64,000 nt of DNA from Tricholoma matsutake (GCA_026075535.2 AP026541.1:10788001-10852000); one strand, 5' to 3'; numbered from the stretch's first letter, positions 42,860-54,559 are shown. Translations and numbers: made by a program. Notes: generated from the letters alone by a model not told the origin.

Positions 42860-44000
42860 AAGCAGATTTAGCTTGGCACATTTCACACCCACTTACCCAC
42901 AATCTTGGTGAGCTGTCCCTTCCCACCCATGGTGGTCTCTCCACTTTACATCCTTTTCCTCGCTCCTCACATCATTTCAACAAATTTTGGCTTTCCTGGA
43001 ATAAAACCACCAGGAAGGACATATCTCTTCTTGTAGCATAAGTCAGGAGCAAGGTCCAATATGATCCAAATATAGATCCAACAATCTGATGTTTTGTGCT
43101 CATAAAGCTGGGCACCATCCATGGAGAGCATCAGAACCATGTTGATGTCCTTGATATGACCAACTCTGACTGCTTCAAGACATGCACTGGAATGTAGGAA
43201 GTCTGAAAACCTAGAGAGCACTCCAGTGGTCTGCTGTAGTTCAGTGATGATCTTTTGTGTTTTTGTCCTCCGATATCCCATCTGATTTGCACCTTCATCA
43301 TCTCACCACTGCGCTTGCAATTGAGGTCCAGGAGGGATTGGATAAAGGTGCAGTTCAGCCTTCTTTGTCAGAGGATCAAGATGTGGGGCACCACACTCTG
43401 GGCACTCATCAAGCTTTGCCAAAGGACCTGTGTATGCTATACAGCTATTTTTGCACATATCATCCACTATAGGCATGACACCAGTGATTTCAGCAATACA
43501 ACATTTCATCTGATCATATGATGGTATCTCATCATCAGGGTGACACCAAAGAATAGCATCTTGAGATGAGGTGTACGTGTCATGAGAAGACTTGATGCTT
43601 GTGAGGAATGAGTTCAGCCCCAGATGGAAACCAGGATTGGTGACATCAGCATGTGATGTTGCCAGATTCTGCAAGTGATGAAGACAATCTGAGTCTAGTT
43701 GGTTATGCTCATCATTCAGGGATGCACACTCCAGTGTTTTGATGAATTCCATTGGCAACCTGAGATCCTTCTGACATGCAAGATTGGAGAGCTCAATGAG
43801 ATCAAAGGCTGGAGGGGGACTTGCTGCTCTGAGTCCAGACATCCATCATCACCAACAGTTTGGTCAGCAGTATGAAGTCCACTAACCCTAAACCCTTCCC
43901 AGACAGCATCATACAGGTAGAAAAGACTTTGGAACTGCTGAGATGTCTGGTTCTGACTGATTTGATAAAGGTGTATTAGAGAAGTCCTAGTCAATGTCAA
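42860..44000 (-). pseudogene. CACTA-type (Tnp2-like) transposase, truncated
   Basis: Minus strand. The N-terminal part (44,000-43,716) includes LYDAVWEGFRVSGLH. The middle (43,842-43,303) has DDEIPSYDQMKCCIAEITG and a zinc motif NSCIAYTGPLAKLDECPECG. The next ORF (43,281-42,967) shows INMVLMLSMDGAQLYEHK, SDCWIYIWIILDLAPDLCYK and KRYVLPGGFIPGKPK, diagnostic of the fungal Tnp2 family. Recognisable sequence ends before the LTR at 42,849, so the C-terminal half is lost. Frameshifts at about 43,300 and 43,780. Confidence 0.8.
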
Positions 44001-44930
44001 CAGAGAATGTAATGATCAGATATTGTTATATATTTTCTATCATCGGACAGAGATAAGTGCACTTTAATACAATGACCCCTAAAGCAGTGTACTCCAAGTT
44101 ATGCAATAGCATTGTGTAGACTTTCTCTACTCAAGAGAAGGGAAATGGAGAGCAGAAGTTTCAATTATGTAGACCAATTGATTATGTTTACATAGTACAA
44201 TATCCCAGTAACATACAGTTGTTATTACATGACTCCACAAGTTACTTATTACAATGTTATGCCAGTGGAATAGTGATACTGTGGACTTTCTGCTGGTAGC
44301 CTCACTTGCAGAAGCAGCTTAGCCTCACTGAAACACCCTTTAACAGAGGGATCTCCATACCAGCAAACGTTCTGGTGTTAGTCATGGCAAACTTGATCAT
44401 ATAAGATGTCAATTCACAGAGGGAGATCATAGGTTATTGTACACAATGGAAGTACCATATGCAATTGAAGCTTAGAAGACAGTCGACAAGGGTGTAGGTT
44501 TGGTAGATGGGCATACTAGTTGACATAGATGTCTGTATGACTGCTAACATGAGATTGTGCAATCGTTAGCTAACATTAGAGGAATTGGTATATTGATAAT
44601 CAATAGTGACATGGGAGGCAGTGAAGCTAGTGAAGCAGAAGCACCAGGAGGAGGATCCATGCTTTGTCGTGGTGAAGGCTAGTTTGTGCTGTGTATTGCA
44701 GAGAAACAGAAATTTATGATTACTGATATCAATGGGAAGGTGGAACAAGGTGTACATGCCAGTGAGGTCATGTGTGCATGTGCAAGGGCAGCCAGCAAAA
44801 TTTGTGTGGATTACTAGATGTGTGGATGTGTGCTCTTTGTATCTAACATGCTGCTATGAAACTTGATTTACTTGTTGAAGGATGTGTAGATCATGGTAAG
44901 ACTTTTAGAGTTCAAAGTGTTCAAGCTTTC
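44001..44930. other. no recognisable gene
   Basis: AT-moderate sequence with only short ORFs. It may include untranslated sequence of the Tnp2 element on the left and the LINE 3' untranslated region on the right. No LTR or inverted repeat could be paired. Confidence 0.35.
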
Positions 44931-44933
44931 AGT

Positions 44934-44956
44934 AGTAGTAGTAGTAGTAGTAGTAA
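44934..44956 (-). repeat. (TAC)n tail, probable LINE 3' end
   Basis: Seven to eight AGT repeats on the plus strand, that is TAC repeats on the minus strand. They lie downstream of the LINE coding remnant, where simple-repeat 3' tails are common in fungal non-LTR elements. Confidence 0.45.
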
Positions 44957-45125
44957 ATACACAGCATGTTCCCTAATCAGAAACACTGGGTTCTGAAGGT
45001 TCACACAGGTACATGCAGGCTATATACCCCTGCCTCTGGGCCACCTCAATCACCAGAAAACAACCAACAGAAACTGGTATGCCTTTCCTAGCAGACTGAA
45101 TGGTGAGTTTGAGATGCTAGAATAG

Positions 45126-45890
45126 TCAGCTTGCAGACAACACATTATAAGCAGGATAGGATTTGAAGATGGTCAGAACATCATGGACATATGCAGCAAG
45201 CAACAATATGGTTGGTCTGTTTGCAATTAATACCTTCAAGCATGTAAGGGCATTGCGCAGAGCCAGGTCTGACAAAAAGACTGGCATTTCTATCTGCATC
45301 TTTTCCACAAACACATTTCTGCACAGAACCAGCTTGTGTGAGCTTGTACATTCTAGAAGTGCATGTTCTGGTGTCTCAGTTACACTGTTACAAAAATGAC
45401 ACAACCACTTGTCTCTTGGGATATATGATCCACTTGCCCAATGCAACTGCTCCACTGCAAGGGCATGATCAGACAATAGCAATCGAGGTATAGCCTTGGA
45501 GACCTCATCTCTGTATCCAACCTCAATTTCATTGCTGCTGTTATTCCTTTATCCAATCTCTCAATCCCCTTTGAATCAATCAAACAGAGGTCAGGATGGA
45601 CAGGCTGAGGGAGATTCAGTAGAGTAATATGCAAGTCATTGATCCAACATGGGAAGCTAGACTGTGCCAGTTCTACTGAATCTAGGAATGCACAGCATGC
45701 TAAGTGGCCTACAGGGAGTGAAGCAAGGTAACCTAAGTAGCATAATGCAAGTTGAACCCTTCAGAAACATAAAGGAACTATTGACATCTCTGTAAAAAGT
45801 GGTGTGATCATTGCATGCTTATTTACATTCAATAGACACTGGAGGAAAGAATGTTGAACATCTGTCAATTTGCTTGCCAGGCTGTCCACA
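45126..45890 (-). pseudogene. LINE-type retrotransposon, C-terminal region
   Basis: Minus strand. Sequence after the RT continues from the insertion site with DVDSLASKL and HAMITPLFTEMSI (about 45,880-45,770), then WINDLHITLLNLPQPVH (about 45,640). It ends with a zinc motif, WLCHFCNSVTETPEHALLEC (45,415-45,355), a CCHC-type C-terminal feature of Tad-like LINEs. Several stops and frame changes. Its upstream half is at 47,260-47,765. Confidence 0.7.
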
Positions 45891-45898
45891 TCCAAAAC

Positions 45899-47251
45899 TA
45901 GGCAATAGCACAGGTACGGGTCATGAAACCATAACCCATAACCCGCAACCTACCCATCACCAAAGGCTTTGGTTCAAATTCTAATACTTATTACCTACTA
46001 AGGTGTCTAGTAATCTATGTAAAACTATACTAAAAAATAAAAGGGGGTGACCCCAGCTAAGCTGTTAGAAATGGGTGGGTTTATATACCCAGGATGTGCA
46101 CAGACCATTTGGTCTTGTTGTGCACATGGCAATATGTCATGTCTTTGTTGATTGTTGACATGTTACTTATCTACATTTGTACTCGCTTCAAGTTCACATC
46201 CAATCAGTACAGCCACTGTGTCAAAACCACCTCCCCTCGCTTGCAAATGCCACCACCAACTCCATTAACACCTACACTGATGACACCCACTGCTTCTGGC
46301 ATGCCATCAAACAATAGGCATGGGCTCAAATGATGATAGATGTTGTTTGGGCCCCAAGTAAGTCTTTTAATGCTCATTTTCTTTTGTTTTCTTTCAACTA
46401 ACTTAGCTTTTCATAAATTATAGGTTTTTACTGTCTTACAATGACCCCCTAAACAGCAGACTCACACCCAACAACTGAGGAGCTGATGACAGGCCCATCT
46501 ATCTGGAGCTTTGGGAGCAGTTCTAGGGGGGTACAATTTCGTACTCTGTTCCTGCAAGCTTACTGACATGTTCGTCAGTTCTTGTTCATTTTCAACGTTC
46601 ATACATGAACATTTTGTGTTTACGGCGTCATCTTGGTGTCATTTCGACTCCCCAAACTTTGGAGAACCTCCAGACCAAAGGATACACATTCCTTTTTGGG
46701 AACATGTTTGGATTGACAATACAGCCATTTGGGGGCCGTAAGGAAATTCGTTATGCATTTTTGAACATGTTGGATGCTGGGGAAAAGGTTTGTCTTCCCT
46801 CTCATACATCTGGGGCGATGTTTTATGTGTCGTCCAACGTCTGCTAATTTTTTTTTCATGTAAACGATGTGCTTTGTTGTTTTCCAGCTGTAGGCAGCGT
46901 ATCTCTGCCATCTGCTTGTCCATCAACTCTCTGTCAAGTCCAACATTCATATATGAATGTTTCATGTATATGGCCCAGCACCCGCCCCCAGCCCTGCGAG
47001 CCACTGCTTGCGGGGTGGATCATGGGTGCTAGCAGCTGACGATGAAGGGCAATGGAAGGGGACAGGACAATGGGGATGATGGTCCCAAAGTGACAACCAC
47101 CCCCCCCTCTCGCTTGCAAATGTGGGGTGGGGGTGGTTCTTAGTGTAATTACATATTTATTAGTTTAGATAGAATAATTTATATACTGGGCAAAACCTGT
47201 GTGGGAACCAACACCTGCATGTACCCGTGGGAGTACCCATGCTATTGCCTA
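45899..47251 (+). mobile_element. non-autonomous hAT-like element (1,353 bp)
   Basis: A perfect 12-bp terminal inverted repeat, TAGGCAATAGCA at both ends, flanked by a perfect 8-bp duplication TCCAAAAC (45,891-45,898 and 47,252-47,259). Subterminal ACCC-rich motifs (45,913-45,960 and 47,210-47,240) fit hAT. Internally it has a His/Pro-rich stretch (46,210-46,320), one exon-intron-like unit (46,330-46,440), an unassigned CpG-containing stretch (46,500-46,860), a palindromic unit with GCGAGCCACTGCTTGC (46,995) and one C-rich/G-rich hairpin (47,100-47,135). No transposase. Confidence 0.85.
46330..46440 (+). repeat. exon-intron-like unit (single)
   Basis: TTTGGGCCCCAAGTAAGT donor-like junction, pyrimidine-rich tract, CAACTAACTTAG and an acceptor-like ATTATAG before GTTTTTA. 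Homologous in layout to the tandem units in the composite elements. Confidence 0.5.
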
Positions 47252-47259
47252 TCCAAAAC

Positions 47260-47765
47260 CACTTCACAGCAACCAGTCAGTATAGGGTCAACTCTCACCA
47301 TGTATAGTTTGCGACCCTCATACGGTGGCAAGTCACCGGTCATCCTCTCCACACCCAGAATAGCATGCCCAATCACTCTAGCTTTGCTTGATTTTGTTGA
47401 GTAGTGTGATGCAAATATGTTTCCATGTGTTGACTTGAATGTGATTCCCACATAAGTGAGCCTTTCCACAATCTTCAATGCACCATTACCCAAAGTAAAC
47501 ATTGTGGTACTCTCCCAAAGATTGCTATGACTGATTTTATAGCATTCACTGCACCAATACAACACACTATTCAATTTTGCCTGTAAGCCATTTGCCAAGA
47601 AAGACATCAGAAGAATGTCATCTGCCTGCTCCAGATTTGATGCATTAGTTCCATTCAGTATCACATCATCGGGAGACAAAAAATTTGAAACATCAACACA
47701 AATCAATCAGCACAGTAATGGTGTTTGTGGTCTCGATAGCCAGTATTGAGTTCCCACACCAGTAT
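47260..47765 (-). pseudogene. LINE-type retrotransposon, reverse transcriptase fragment
   Basis: Minus-strand ORF 47,706-47,242. FLSPDDVILNG and HLEQ/NLEQADDILLMSF carry the RT active site (ADDI, canonical F/YADD). Then come LTYVGITFKSTHGNIFA and GDLPPYEGRKLYMVRVDP, typical of basidiomycete LINE RTs, ending CCEVVLD exactly at the hAT-like insertion. Upstream of about 47,765 no RT is recognisable, so the LINE is 5'-truncated. Confidence 0.8.
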
Positions 47766-48930
47766 CAAGGCTGCACTTGGCCTCGTTAGCCTACCACCTG
47801 CAATATATGGTATTCTGGGTCTGCCACCATGGAAGATGCTTCAGATATAATGTTAGTTGTGATTGTCAGTTCCATTACTGCATGCACTCAGGTCTCCTTG
47901 ATACCTCGTCTTTTGCTTTTCATTGGCTTTTCATTTGTTCTTGATCTGAAAGTCTTGGTGTCTCACTCTTCTCTCTCTCTATTCCTGGGGCCCATATTCA
48001 TGACATTTCATCCCTGCACTCTAGATATTTCCACTGACAGATATTTTAATTCTCAAGCAACTGCAGTTATTTGGGTCTCCACATTTGTCATGTGCACAGC
48101 CACACTCTCAATGAGAATCTTGGGACTACCATATCTCCCCTGCCCTTGGCTCATTTTCTATCATTTTTTTTTGCTTTCTAATTCACATATAGAGTGGTTT
48201 ACACTTACCTGCAATGATTAATCCCCATCTGTGATCCTTCATTTTAGAAATTCCATGCATCTTCAATATGGTAAGGCCCCTCAGATTTCCCTGTTCCACT
48301 GCAAGGACACCCACAATCTATCTAGTTCTCTCTGATATTATAATAGGCCTATACAGTGTGCTTGGTTCTGAGACATTGGATGCTCTCCTCATCCTACTCT
48401 TAGGACTGCGCACCATGCCATACACCAATGGTTGTACAGTGCCATATTATGGCCATGGCACCCGTACTGTTGGTGATCTGTGTGCTCTGCTGATGGTATG
48501 GTAGATGGTACAGTTTATCCCATTTGATGCCATAGTTATACGGCCATGTATGGCATGCCTTACAATTTCAATATCAGCCTTAGCTCCACATGATACTTAT
48601 CGATCAACTTCAATTTGATAGATTGTTGATTATTGATATCGACAGCGACAAAACACCTCAACTGCAGCTGACACTGGCTAGGGCTCACCACTGACCCCAT
48701 CACAGACTTCAAACTTTGCCACCTCTCACTTTACACACCTATATGGCACCTGTACAACTATGGACTCATATTGGACAGTTTGGACCTTCCACACATACAT
48801 GCCATTTGAATCATTCGCCACTTGCTGACTGTTGAATTTCCTAGGTGATAGTGTATTGTATTATATGTTGCTAGCCATCTGTAACAGTGTGAACAATATC
48901 AAATTCACATTGTCAAGTACTATTTCAAAT
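47766..48930. other. unassigned region, hydrophobic ORF and hAT-like motifs
   Basis: A plus-strand ORF (47,829-48,221) is hydrophobic with several possible membrane stretches, but its T/C-rich composition makes this unreliable. CCATATTATGGCCATGG-type palindromes (about 48,440-48,470) and ATACGGCCATGTATGG (48,538-48,555) resemble the motifs at 49,410-49,540 and may be subterminal repeats of a hAT element whose transposase tail lies at 48,940. Confidence 0.3.
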
Positions 48931-48939
48931 ATTGTGGAG

Positions 48940-49335
48940 CCTCTACCTTTTTTCGCCATGCCTCGCTCACCTCAGAAGAATTTTACATCATGCTTTCAGT
49001 GGAAGGCAAAGGCAGCCACCAATGAACTTGATGAGTTCTTCAAGCTTCCTCAAGAAGATTTCAACACTTGCAATCCAATCCATCGGTGGATGGGCCATTG
49101 TGCTCAATTCCCCAACTTGTTTTGGCTTGCTCGTGACACTCTTTGCATACCTGGTGCCATACTGTGTTACTCTCGAAGGTTTTGCAGCTAATGCCATTGT
49201 CTTAGTATCTGCTGTGGCCATTGAGCGGGTTTCTTTGGGAGGTCATGACACAATCTTGTTGTGATGGGCAAGTCTTCGGCCAGAAACAATCAAAGTACTA
49301 ATGCTAGTCAAAAAGAAGCTTCATCTTGTGTGTGC
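48940..49335 (+). pseudogene. hAT transposase, C-terminal dimerisation region
   Basis: Plus strand in shifted frames. NELDEFFKLPQEDFNTCNPI, then RAQFPNLFWLAR-like and DTLCIPG (frame of 48,832-49,191). It continues in another frame with SAVAIERVSLGGHDTI (49,205-49,255), then a segment like the MLVKKRLH end (49,290-49,320). This is the conserved hAT C-terminal signature (in intact members: PGSAVAVER then FSGG). Upstream catalytic parts are not recognisable. Confidence 0.75.
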
Positions 49336-49399
49336 TCAGTCCACAGCTGCACTGTGTCATTGACTATAGTACTGCAGAAAATTTTGTACATAATTATAT

Positions 49400-49548
49400 T
49401 TCTGTCAGCCATAATACGGCCATATCAGTACCCATACCATACCATCAGAGGTTCTGGAAATTAAATATATGGATGGTATACAGTCAACCGTATCCATCAA
49501 CATACCATGCATTGTATGGCCATGGCCGTAATACGGACAGTGTGCAGC
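49400..49548. mobile_element. hAT-like terminal region
   Basis: Repeated ATACGG and GGCCATA motifs in both orientations, ending CAGTGTGCAGCCCTA near 49,545. On the other strand this begins TAGGGCTGCACACTG, a plausible hAT terminus. It lies about 200 bp downstream of the transposase tail. The left end was not located. Confidence 0.45.
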
Positions 49549-49951
49549 CCTACCTACTCTTACATTTTCCAGATTTCTTGCATTTTGACTTTCCTGTTAC
49601 TCATCCATCCTTTACTTATCATTCCTGTGTTTATCCCAAACTAATTACACTGAATACAGCTTCTCAATCCTACATTTCAATAGGTTTTTATCCATCTGCT
49701 AGTCCTGCAGGTGTGTGATGCTAGTTGGATGCTAGTGTATACTTTGCAATTGAAGCTCTGTAGCCTATGCAAGCTAGAAAAACAATTCTGTATTCCACAG
49801 GAAAAGCACAAATACATTCACCTAAAGTGACCCAACTCATTAAATGGTGAGATGTACAATTACTGCGAGGAGGTGAACAGAAAATTCTGTCGACCTTCCT
49901 TCCTTCCTTCCTTTTTTGGAATTTCCATTTTGGGAATTTATTTTTGACAAA
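49549..49951. other. spacer, nothing recognised; start of CpG-containing sequence
   Basis: Short artefact ORFs and a CTTC tandem run at about 49,890-49,915. From about 49,980 rightward CpG dinucleotides become frequent. Confidence 0.4.
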
Positions 49952-50257
49952 TTAGGCACAATCAAATAAATTTTTTCTTCTCATTTTTTCTCGGACGGAC
50001 TGTGATCGAAGGTGATTCAGCTTAGCAATGCGTTTACCTTGTATTTCGTCGTCATCAGGCTTAGATTCAAGATCAAGATCTACGTATTGTAACATCCTCG
50101 TGCTGGTATCGAACTCGATGATTTCGCGGTCTAGGCTTTGGGTACGTTTTCTTCCAACCTTTGTTTCCCTGAGCACCTCGTCAATGATCTCATTCCTACT
50201 GAACGAGACTCTTGATCGGTCGTGGCCTGATGAGAGCATGATGGAAATGTATCGCAA
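49952..50257 (-). CDS. unrecognised basic/acidic protein fragment
   Basis: A minus-strand ORF of about 100 residues, highly charged (RETKVGRKRTQSLDREI, DLDLESKPDDDEIQGKRIA), with codon use unlike the repeats. An acceptor-like CATCGACAG just upstream of the listed frame (about 50,258) suggests it is the last exon of a longer gene whose other exons were not identified. No domain recognised. Confidence 0.3.
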   Translation of the reverse strand: MRYISIMLSSGHDRSRVSFSRNEIIDEVLRETKVGRKRTQSLDREIIEFDTSTRMLQYVDLDLESKPDDDEIQGKRIAKLNHLRSQSVREKMRRKNLFDCA

Positions 50258-50605
50258 CTGTCGATGGCGAGTAGAGATGTATTCGGGAGTTTGATCATGA
50301 TATCAGACCTCGTCCTTCTGTCCCCATTCCGTATATCTGGTCGTCTGCTAACCAACCCTTACAAGCATTATATTACCCCCTTGTGGTTGTGGTGCTTCAA
50401 TGTATACTCTCCCTTACCTTGGGATCAATTCTTACCGTCAAAAATCTACGTCATGGTTCTTGCTGACTGCCCTTATTAGTAAAAGTTGTAATTCAGACGG
50501 AACTCGCCAACTACTGCATCATCGAAACTTGTTTTGATGGCCCTCTACACCTAATTCTATATGATCTCACCACTACTAATGACTCGGATGCGGATGGTAT
50601 GACAG

Positions 50606-51908
50606 TTGGTATCATCTCTACGAGAGGACATCTTCATTCCACAGCTCAAGATGCCATCATGGAAAGAAAAGGAATCCTGTGTTATTTCTCTGCTCGCTTC
50701 CTGTGGTCTTGTCACTCATCTTCCTCTAGTCCTCGGAATTCTAGTGGGTGCATTCCTGTCGCTTGGAGCGTTTGCCGTGGCTGAAATTATGGTCATAGGT
50801 ATGTATACCTGTGTCGGCAATATTTGTGAATCATTACCTTATACGACCACGTCAACCGGGAGGTAAGCGATAGCCTCTGAGTGCATTCCAGAACATAGCT
50901 GTTGATTGTGGCCCTCTCCTACCCCTCAGCTTTGGCCCTCCAACAATAACAGAAACTACGTCATTCACACCACAGTAAGGGAGTTCCATGCTATGATCGC
51001 AAATTTATTTATTACTTCTCAAACCTTTCTCACTTCGCATGTAGAACTATATCGACCATAACTCCTCCTCTACACAACATAACGTCTACCTCAATTCTAA
51101 GTCTGTGAGTTCAGAAACTTTCCTTCCATATCCGAAGGATTTACAGAGTATATGATGTCCTTTCCCACAAGCACTATACACCAATCGACCACAGACGTCA
51201 TCATTGTGACGTTCTTCTCAAGCATATCGTCTACTACCACAAGTTCCGCCGCCGCCTCGACTAGCACCTTGAGTCCAACAACCTCCGACATAGCGAGCGC
51301 AATTTCTACTTCCAGAACAGAAACACCATCGACATCATTAGGGAGTTCCATAACAAAACCAGACGCAACATCCACTGTTTCCCTAGTTGACACACCCAAG
51401 ACCCAGACCACAGCGATAATTGGCGGGATCGCGTCGGGAGCCTCGGTTCTCTTTATTGCTGGATTTCTCCTGTTTCTGTGGTACCGTAGACATCGAAAAC
51501 AAGACATTGGCATATCGGAACCATTTAGTAAGTTGGCGAACATGAACATCCCCTGTTTGATCTCTCCTTCTGAAGTCAACATCATACACAGGGGAAATCG
51601 GATCTAGTTCTGTACGCCTTGAATTTCCGAAATGCCCACCACCTGGCGCCTCAACCCCCGATAGCACTTTATCATTTCCTCAGATGGGAACCTACGGGTC
51701 GACTCAAAACCTCCTCATTCCCAATAATGCAGCAGGAGCTAACTCACAAGAGGATATCATCGAGGAAGGGCTTACTTCTCACGCCGTCATAGAATTGGAG
51801 AGGCAGAATACATCACTGAGACGGGAGATTGAAGAACTCCAAGCAATGCTAGGAGTGCCAAGTCCGCCGTATGCCTCCGGACCCTCAGATGGGCGAGGAA
51901 ATTTCTAA
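50606..51908 (+). CDS. single-pass membrane protein, Ser/Thr-rich ectodomain (multi-exon)
   Basis: The best-supported part is two exons, 51,152-51,527 and 51,592-51,908. They are joined by a 64-bp intron (GTAAGT donor at 51,528, CACAG acceptor ending 51,591), which keeps the frame and gives about 230 codons. Domains: a Ser/Thr-rich stretch (residues 5-85), one transmembrane helix (AIIGGIASGASVLFIAGFLL), a basic stop-transfer WYRRHRKQ, and a cytoplasmic tail ending in a coiled coil (ELERQNTSLRREIEELQAML) and PSPPYASGPS. This layout is common in agaricomycete surface proteins of unknown role. Upstream exons are likely: a hydrophobic leader is encoded at 50,650-50,810, followed by GTATGT. The true start is not fixed. 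Confidence 0.6.
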
Positions 51909-52100
51909 AAATAACTTTGCTGAGCACCTGGGCTGCTGAGATATTTAAAGAACTTCTTAATTGTCCTACTGTCCTCGTGGAAGGAATGCTAGCGTGTAAG
52001 TTAGTCAGTTGTGATGTAACAGTCCCTTCATCGGATACATGTATACCTACGGACAGAACGTTGCTACGGACCATGATGGATCAGAAGACTGCAGATGTAC

Positions 52101-54554
52101 CTACGAGCTTCCTAAACGAGATAATCTCATGGGCATTTTAGGACCACGATCGGGCGCCCCGTCCTTACCCTGCACAAAGGGTGCGAGAGTTGCCCCAAGG
52201 TGCCAAACAACATCTTCAGAACTCAGTTCAAATCGAAAAGCGAGAAGTAGCACTGAGAGCACAATTTTGAGTTCAAGGAAAGCCATTCTGAATCCGCTAG
52301 CCGACGGGCAGATCAGAATTGTGTATACCACGTCAGCGGGGGTGTAAACTCACATACAACTGCGTTCCCCTCCCATGAATGTCATCCTAGAAAGCTCTTG
52401 AGATCCCATTGCAGAGCATAGCATATACCAGTAGGAAACCTACATAGAAGAAAAGGCACCTGGTAATCTTGTTTTCGTAACAGGGCTAGATGTGAGCCAG
52501 CGTTCGGGGATCCATTCACGAGCATTCGATCCCCATATAGACTTGCTTCGGTTAACCACGGATATTCCAATAAATGCAATAGCACCCTTGGGAATTATCA
52601 CCTCGGTCAAGGTGTGACCAGTTTTAGACTTGATGGGATGCTGTAACGGGATTACATCGTCTTGTTGACAACTGTGATCCCCTATGAGAGAATCTGGGCA
52701 ACAATTTCATGAGGAAGACATACCAACGTGATGAAATCGGAACCGGGGGGTGGCTAATGGGCCCTTTCAATGAGATCAATTCCGTGAAAAGGTTTGAGTG
52801 CTTACAGTCGCAGTGTCTCCTTGCATACAGCATCCAAGAGAGGCAAGGACATTAGCTGATCGTAGTCCAAACCCGAATCTGCATTTGCGTGTTCAAGCTC
52901 CTCCCGGAGTTTGATTTGAATGTCGGGATGCGACGCTAATAACTCGAACACACGACACAAAGCACCCGAAGTAGTGTCGTTGGCGGCAAACACTGCTGTA
53001 CTGGAAACGACACTGTAAGGGTAGAACTTATAATGGACAGCGAATAATACTTCAACTGCGCGATAGCCTCTTGGTCTGAAAGCCTATCTTCCGCATTCGG
53101 ATGTGAATTGAGGCGCACTGTAAGTTTGACGAGTACATAAGATTGTGAAGTGTGAAGGAGACTTGAACATGTACCAAGGAGGCTGAGAAGGTCTTCTTGG
53201 CCACTGACATCCACACCATCTTGTTCGACAAGCAGTTTCCGGCGTTGAAAGAACCTTGTTGATAATTTGTGCATTGTATCCACGATATGCTTGAACTCTT
53301 GAACGGCAGGTGGCAGCGGTATGATGTTTACGATAAACCGGAGAAACCAAGCAGGCCCGATCCCATGAAACATGGCTGCGATTTCGTCGAAGATGCCTAG
53401 TCGAGCCATCGAAGGCCTGCGAAAAATTAAATGTCACCGGCCGGTACCGCAAAGCCAAAGACTGACGATAACTGCTGCAATATATCTCTATATTCGTCCT
53501 GGCGTCCCTCCAGAGCATCGAATTCGTATCCAAGGCTGCCTTGGCCTACGAATTCCAGTGTGGTGCGACTCATCCAATCGAGTATGTCGAGTTCTTTGGT
53601 TCCGGTGCCAACAAATTGTTCCAAAAGTTTCCCTTTTAACTGTCAGTCATTGATTAAATATCCGAAGGCCTTCAGGTTCGTGTAAAGGTGCACCTGGTGA
53701 CCAATTTTATAGAATAAAGGCACCATGTTAGACATCTGATTTCCTGAAAACATTGGGTTAAGAAGTCTTCTTTGTTTCTTGTGGTGTCCACCTTCAACGT
53801 TGGATTTCAAGACGGTGTGATGGGAAAACATTCGTCGAGACGCACCAGATGACGCCAGAAGACCACTGAATAGTGAGGTCAGGAACGAAATGGTCCATTA
53901 CTACGATGACTTGCTTACGGTCCAAATAATAGATGTGACAAGCTGAAGGTATATCAATCTACGGTCACTGGCAGCGAGATCTTAGCTCACTTTGTGGACA
54001 ACGGGCTTGCATCCCATGCAGCTGGAGCTTTGAGAAGCATGTGTTCCAACGCCCGAGGATCAGAAATCCAAAGAACGTCACTCTATCCGCAGCAATCAGT
54101 CAGTCAACATTTATCCTTTCAATGAAATTCTGACATACACCCATCGCCCTCAATTTCAAAACATCTCCATACTCGTCCGAGAGCCGTTCTCCATAGTCCA
54201 GACCATGTTTGATATCGAATATTGAGCCCATATGACCTTAGCGCAAAATGTGCGATAAGCTTTCAGCAACCATCAGTATGCACCAGCTCGATGTGTAAAC
54301 TGACCCTCAACGAACTTGGCTCCAGGAGGTCCTTTGATATCGTCTAGCACAGATCTACGGGTGAAGACAACAAGAAACCTCCATAGCGCAAACGCGACCA
54401 CAATAGCAGTCACATCCTGCCAAGGAAGCATGTTTGGTGTTAGAGACTGATCGGGATTAGAGATGAGCGCTTGTAGTTGCCCTTGTCTCACTGCTTTAAG
54501 GACATAAATAGTTACTTCCACCAAAGGAGAAAGTCTGACGTGAAATGCCCCCAA
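52101..54554 (-). CDS. cytochrome P450 monooxygenase, about a dozen exons
   Basis: Minus strand. The N-terminal anchor TAIVVAFALWRFLVVF and a KGPPG hinge are at about 54,400-54,310 (start either 54,554 or the MLPW Met at 54,431). Later exons show YGERLSDEYGDVLKL (54,190), SDPRALEHMLLKAP (54,060), the C-helix GGHHKKQRRLLNPMFSG (53,790), GYEFDALEGRQDEYRDIL (53,510) and AWFLRFIVNIIPLPP (53,340). The I-helix FAANDTTSGAL (52,985), K-helix KETLRL (52,805) and EWIPERW (52,500) follow. The haem loop MGGERSC is at about 52,370, then I-G-F-R after a roughly 55-bp intron (donor GTGAGT, acceptor GGCTAG near 52,318), ending at a stop at 52,101. Key motifs are present, so it may be functional. A membrane-bound oxidase of unknown substrate; clan not assigned. 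Confidence 0.8.
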
Positions 54555-54559
54555 TTGGT

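Noticed and set aside
47829..48221. Multi-pass membrane protein
   Set aside because: Hydrophobicity comes from a T/C-rich stretch; no conserved motif, flanked by transposon remnants, and no splice context that supports a gene.
52039..52347. Plus-strand ORF of 102 residues
   Set aside because: It is the antisense shadow of the last P450 exon (minus strand, ending 52,101).
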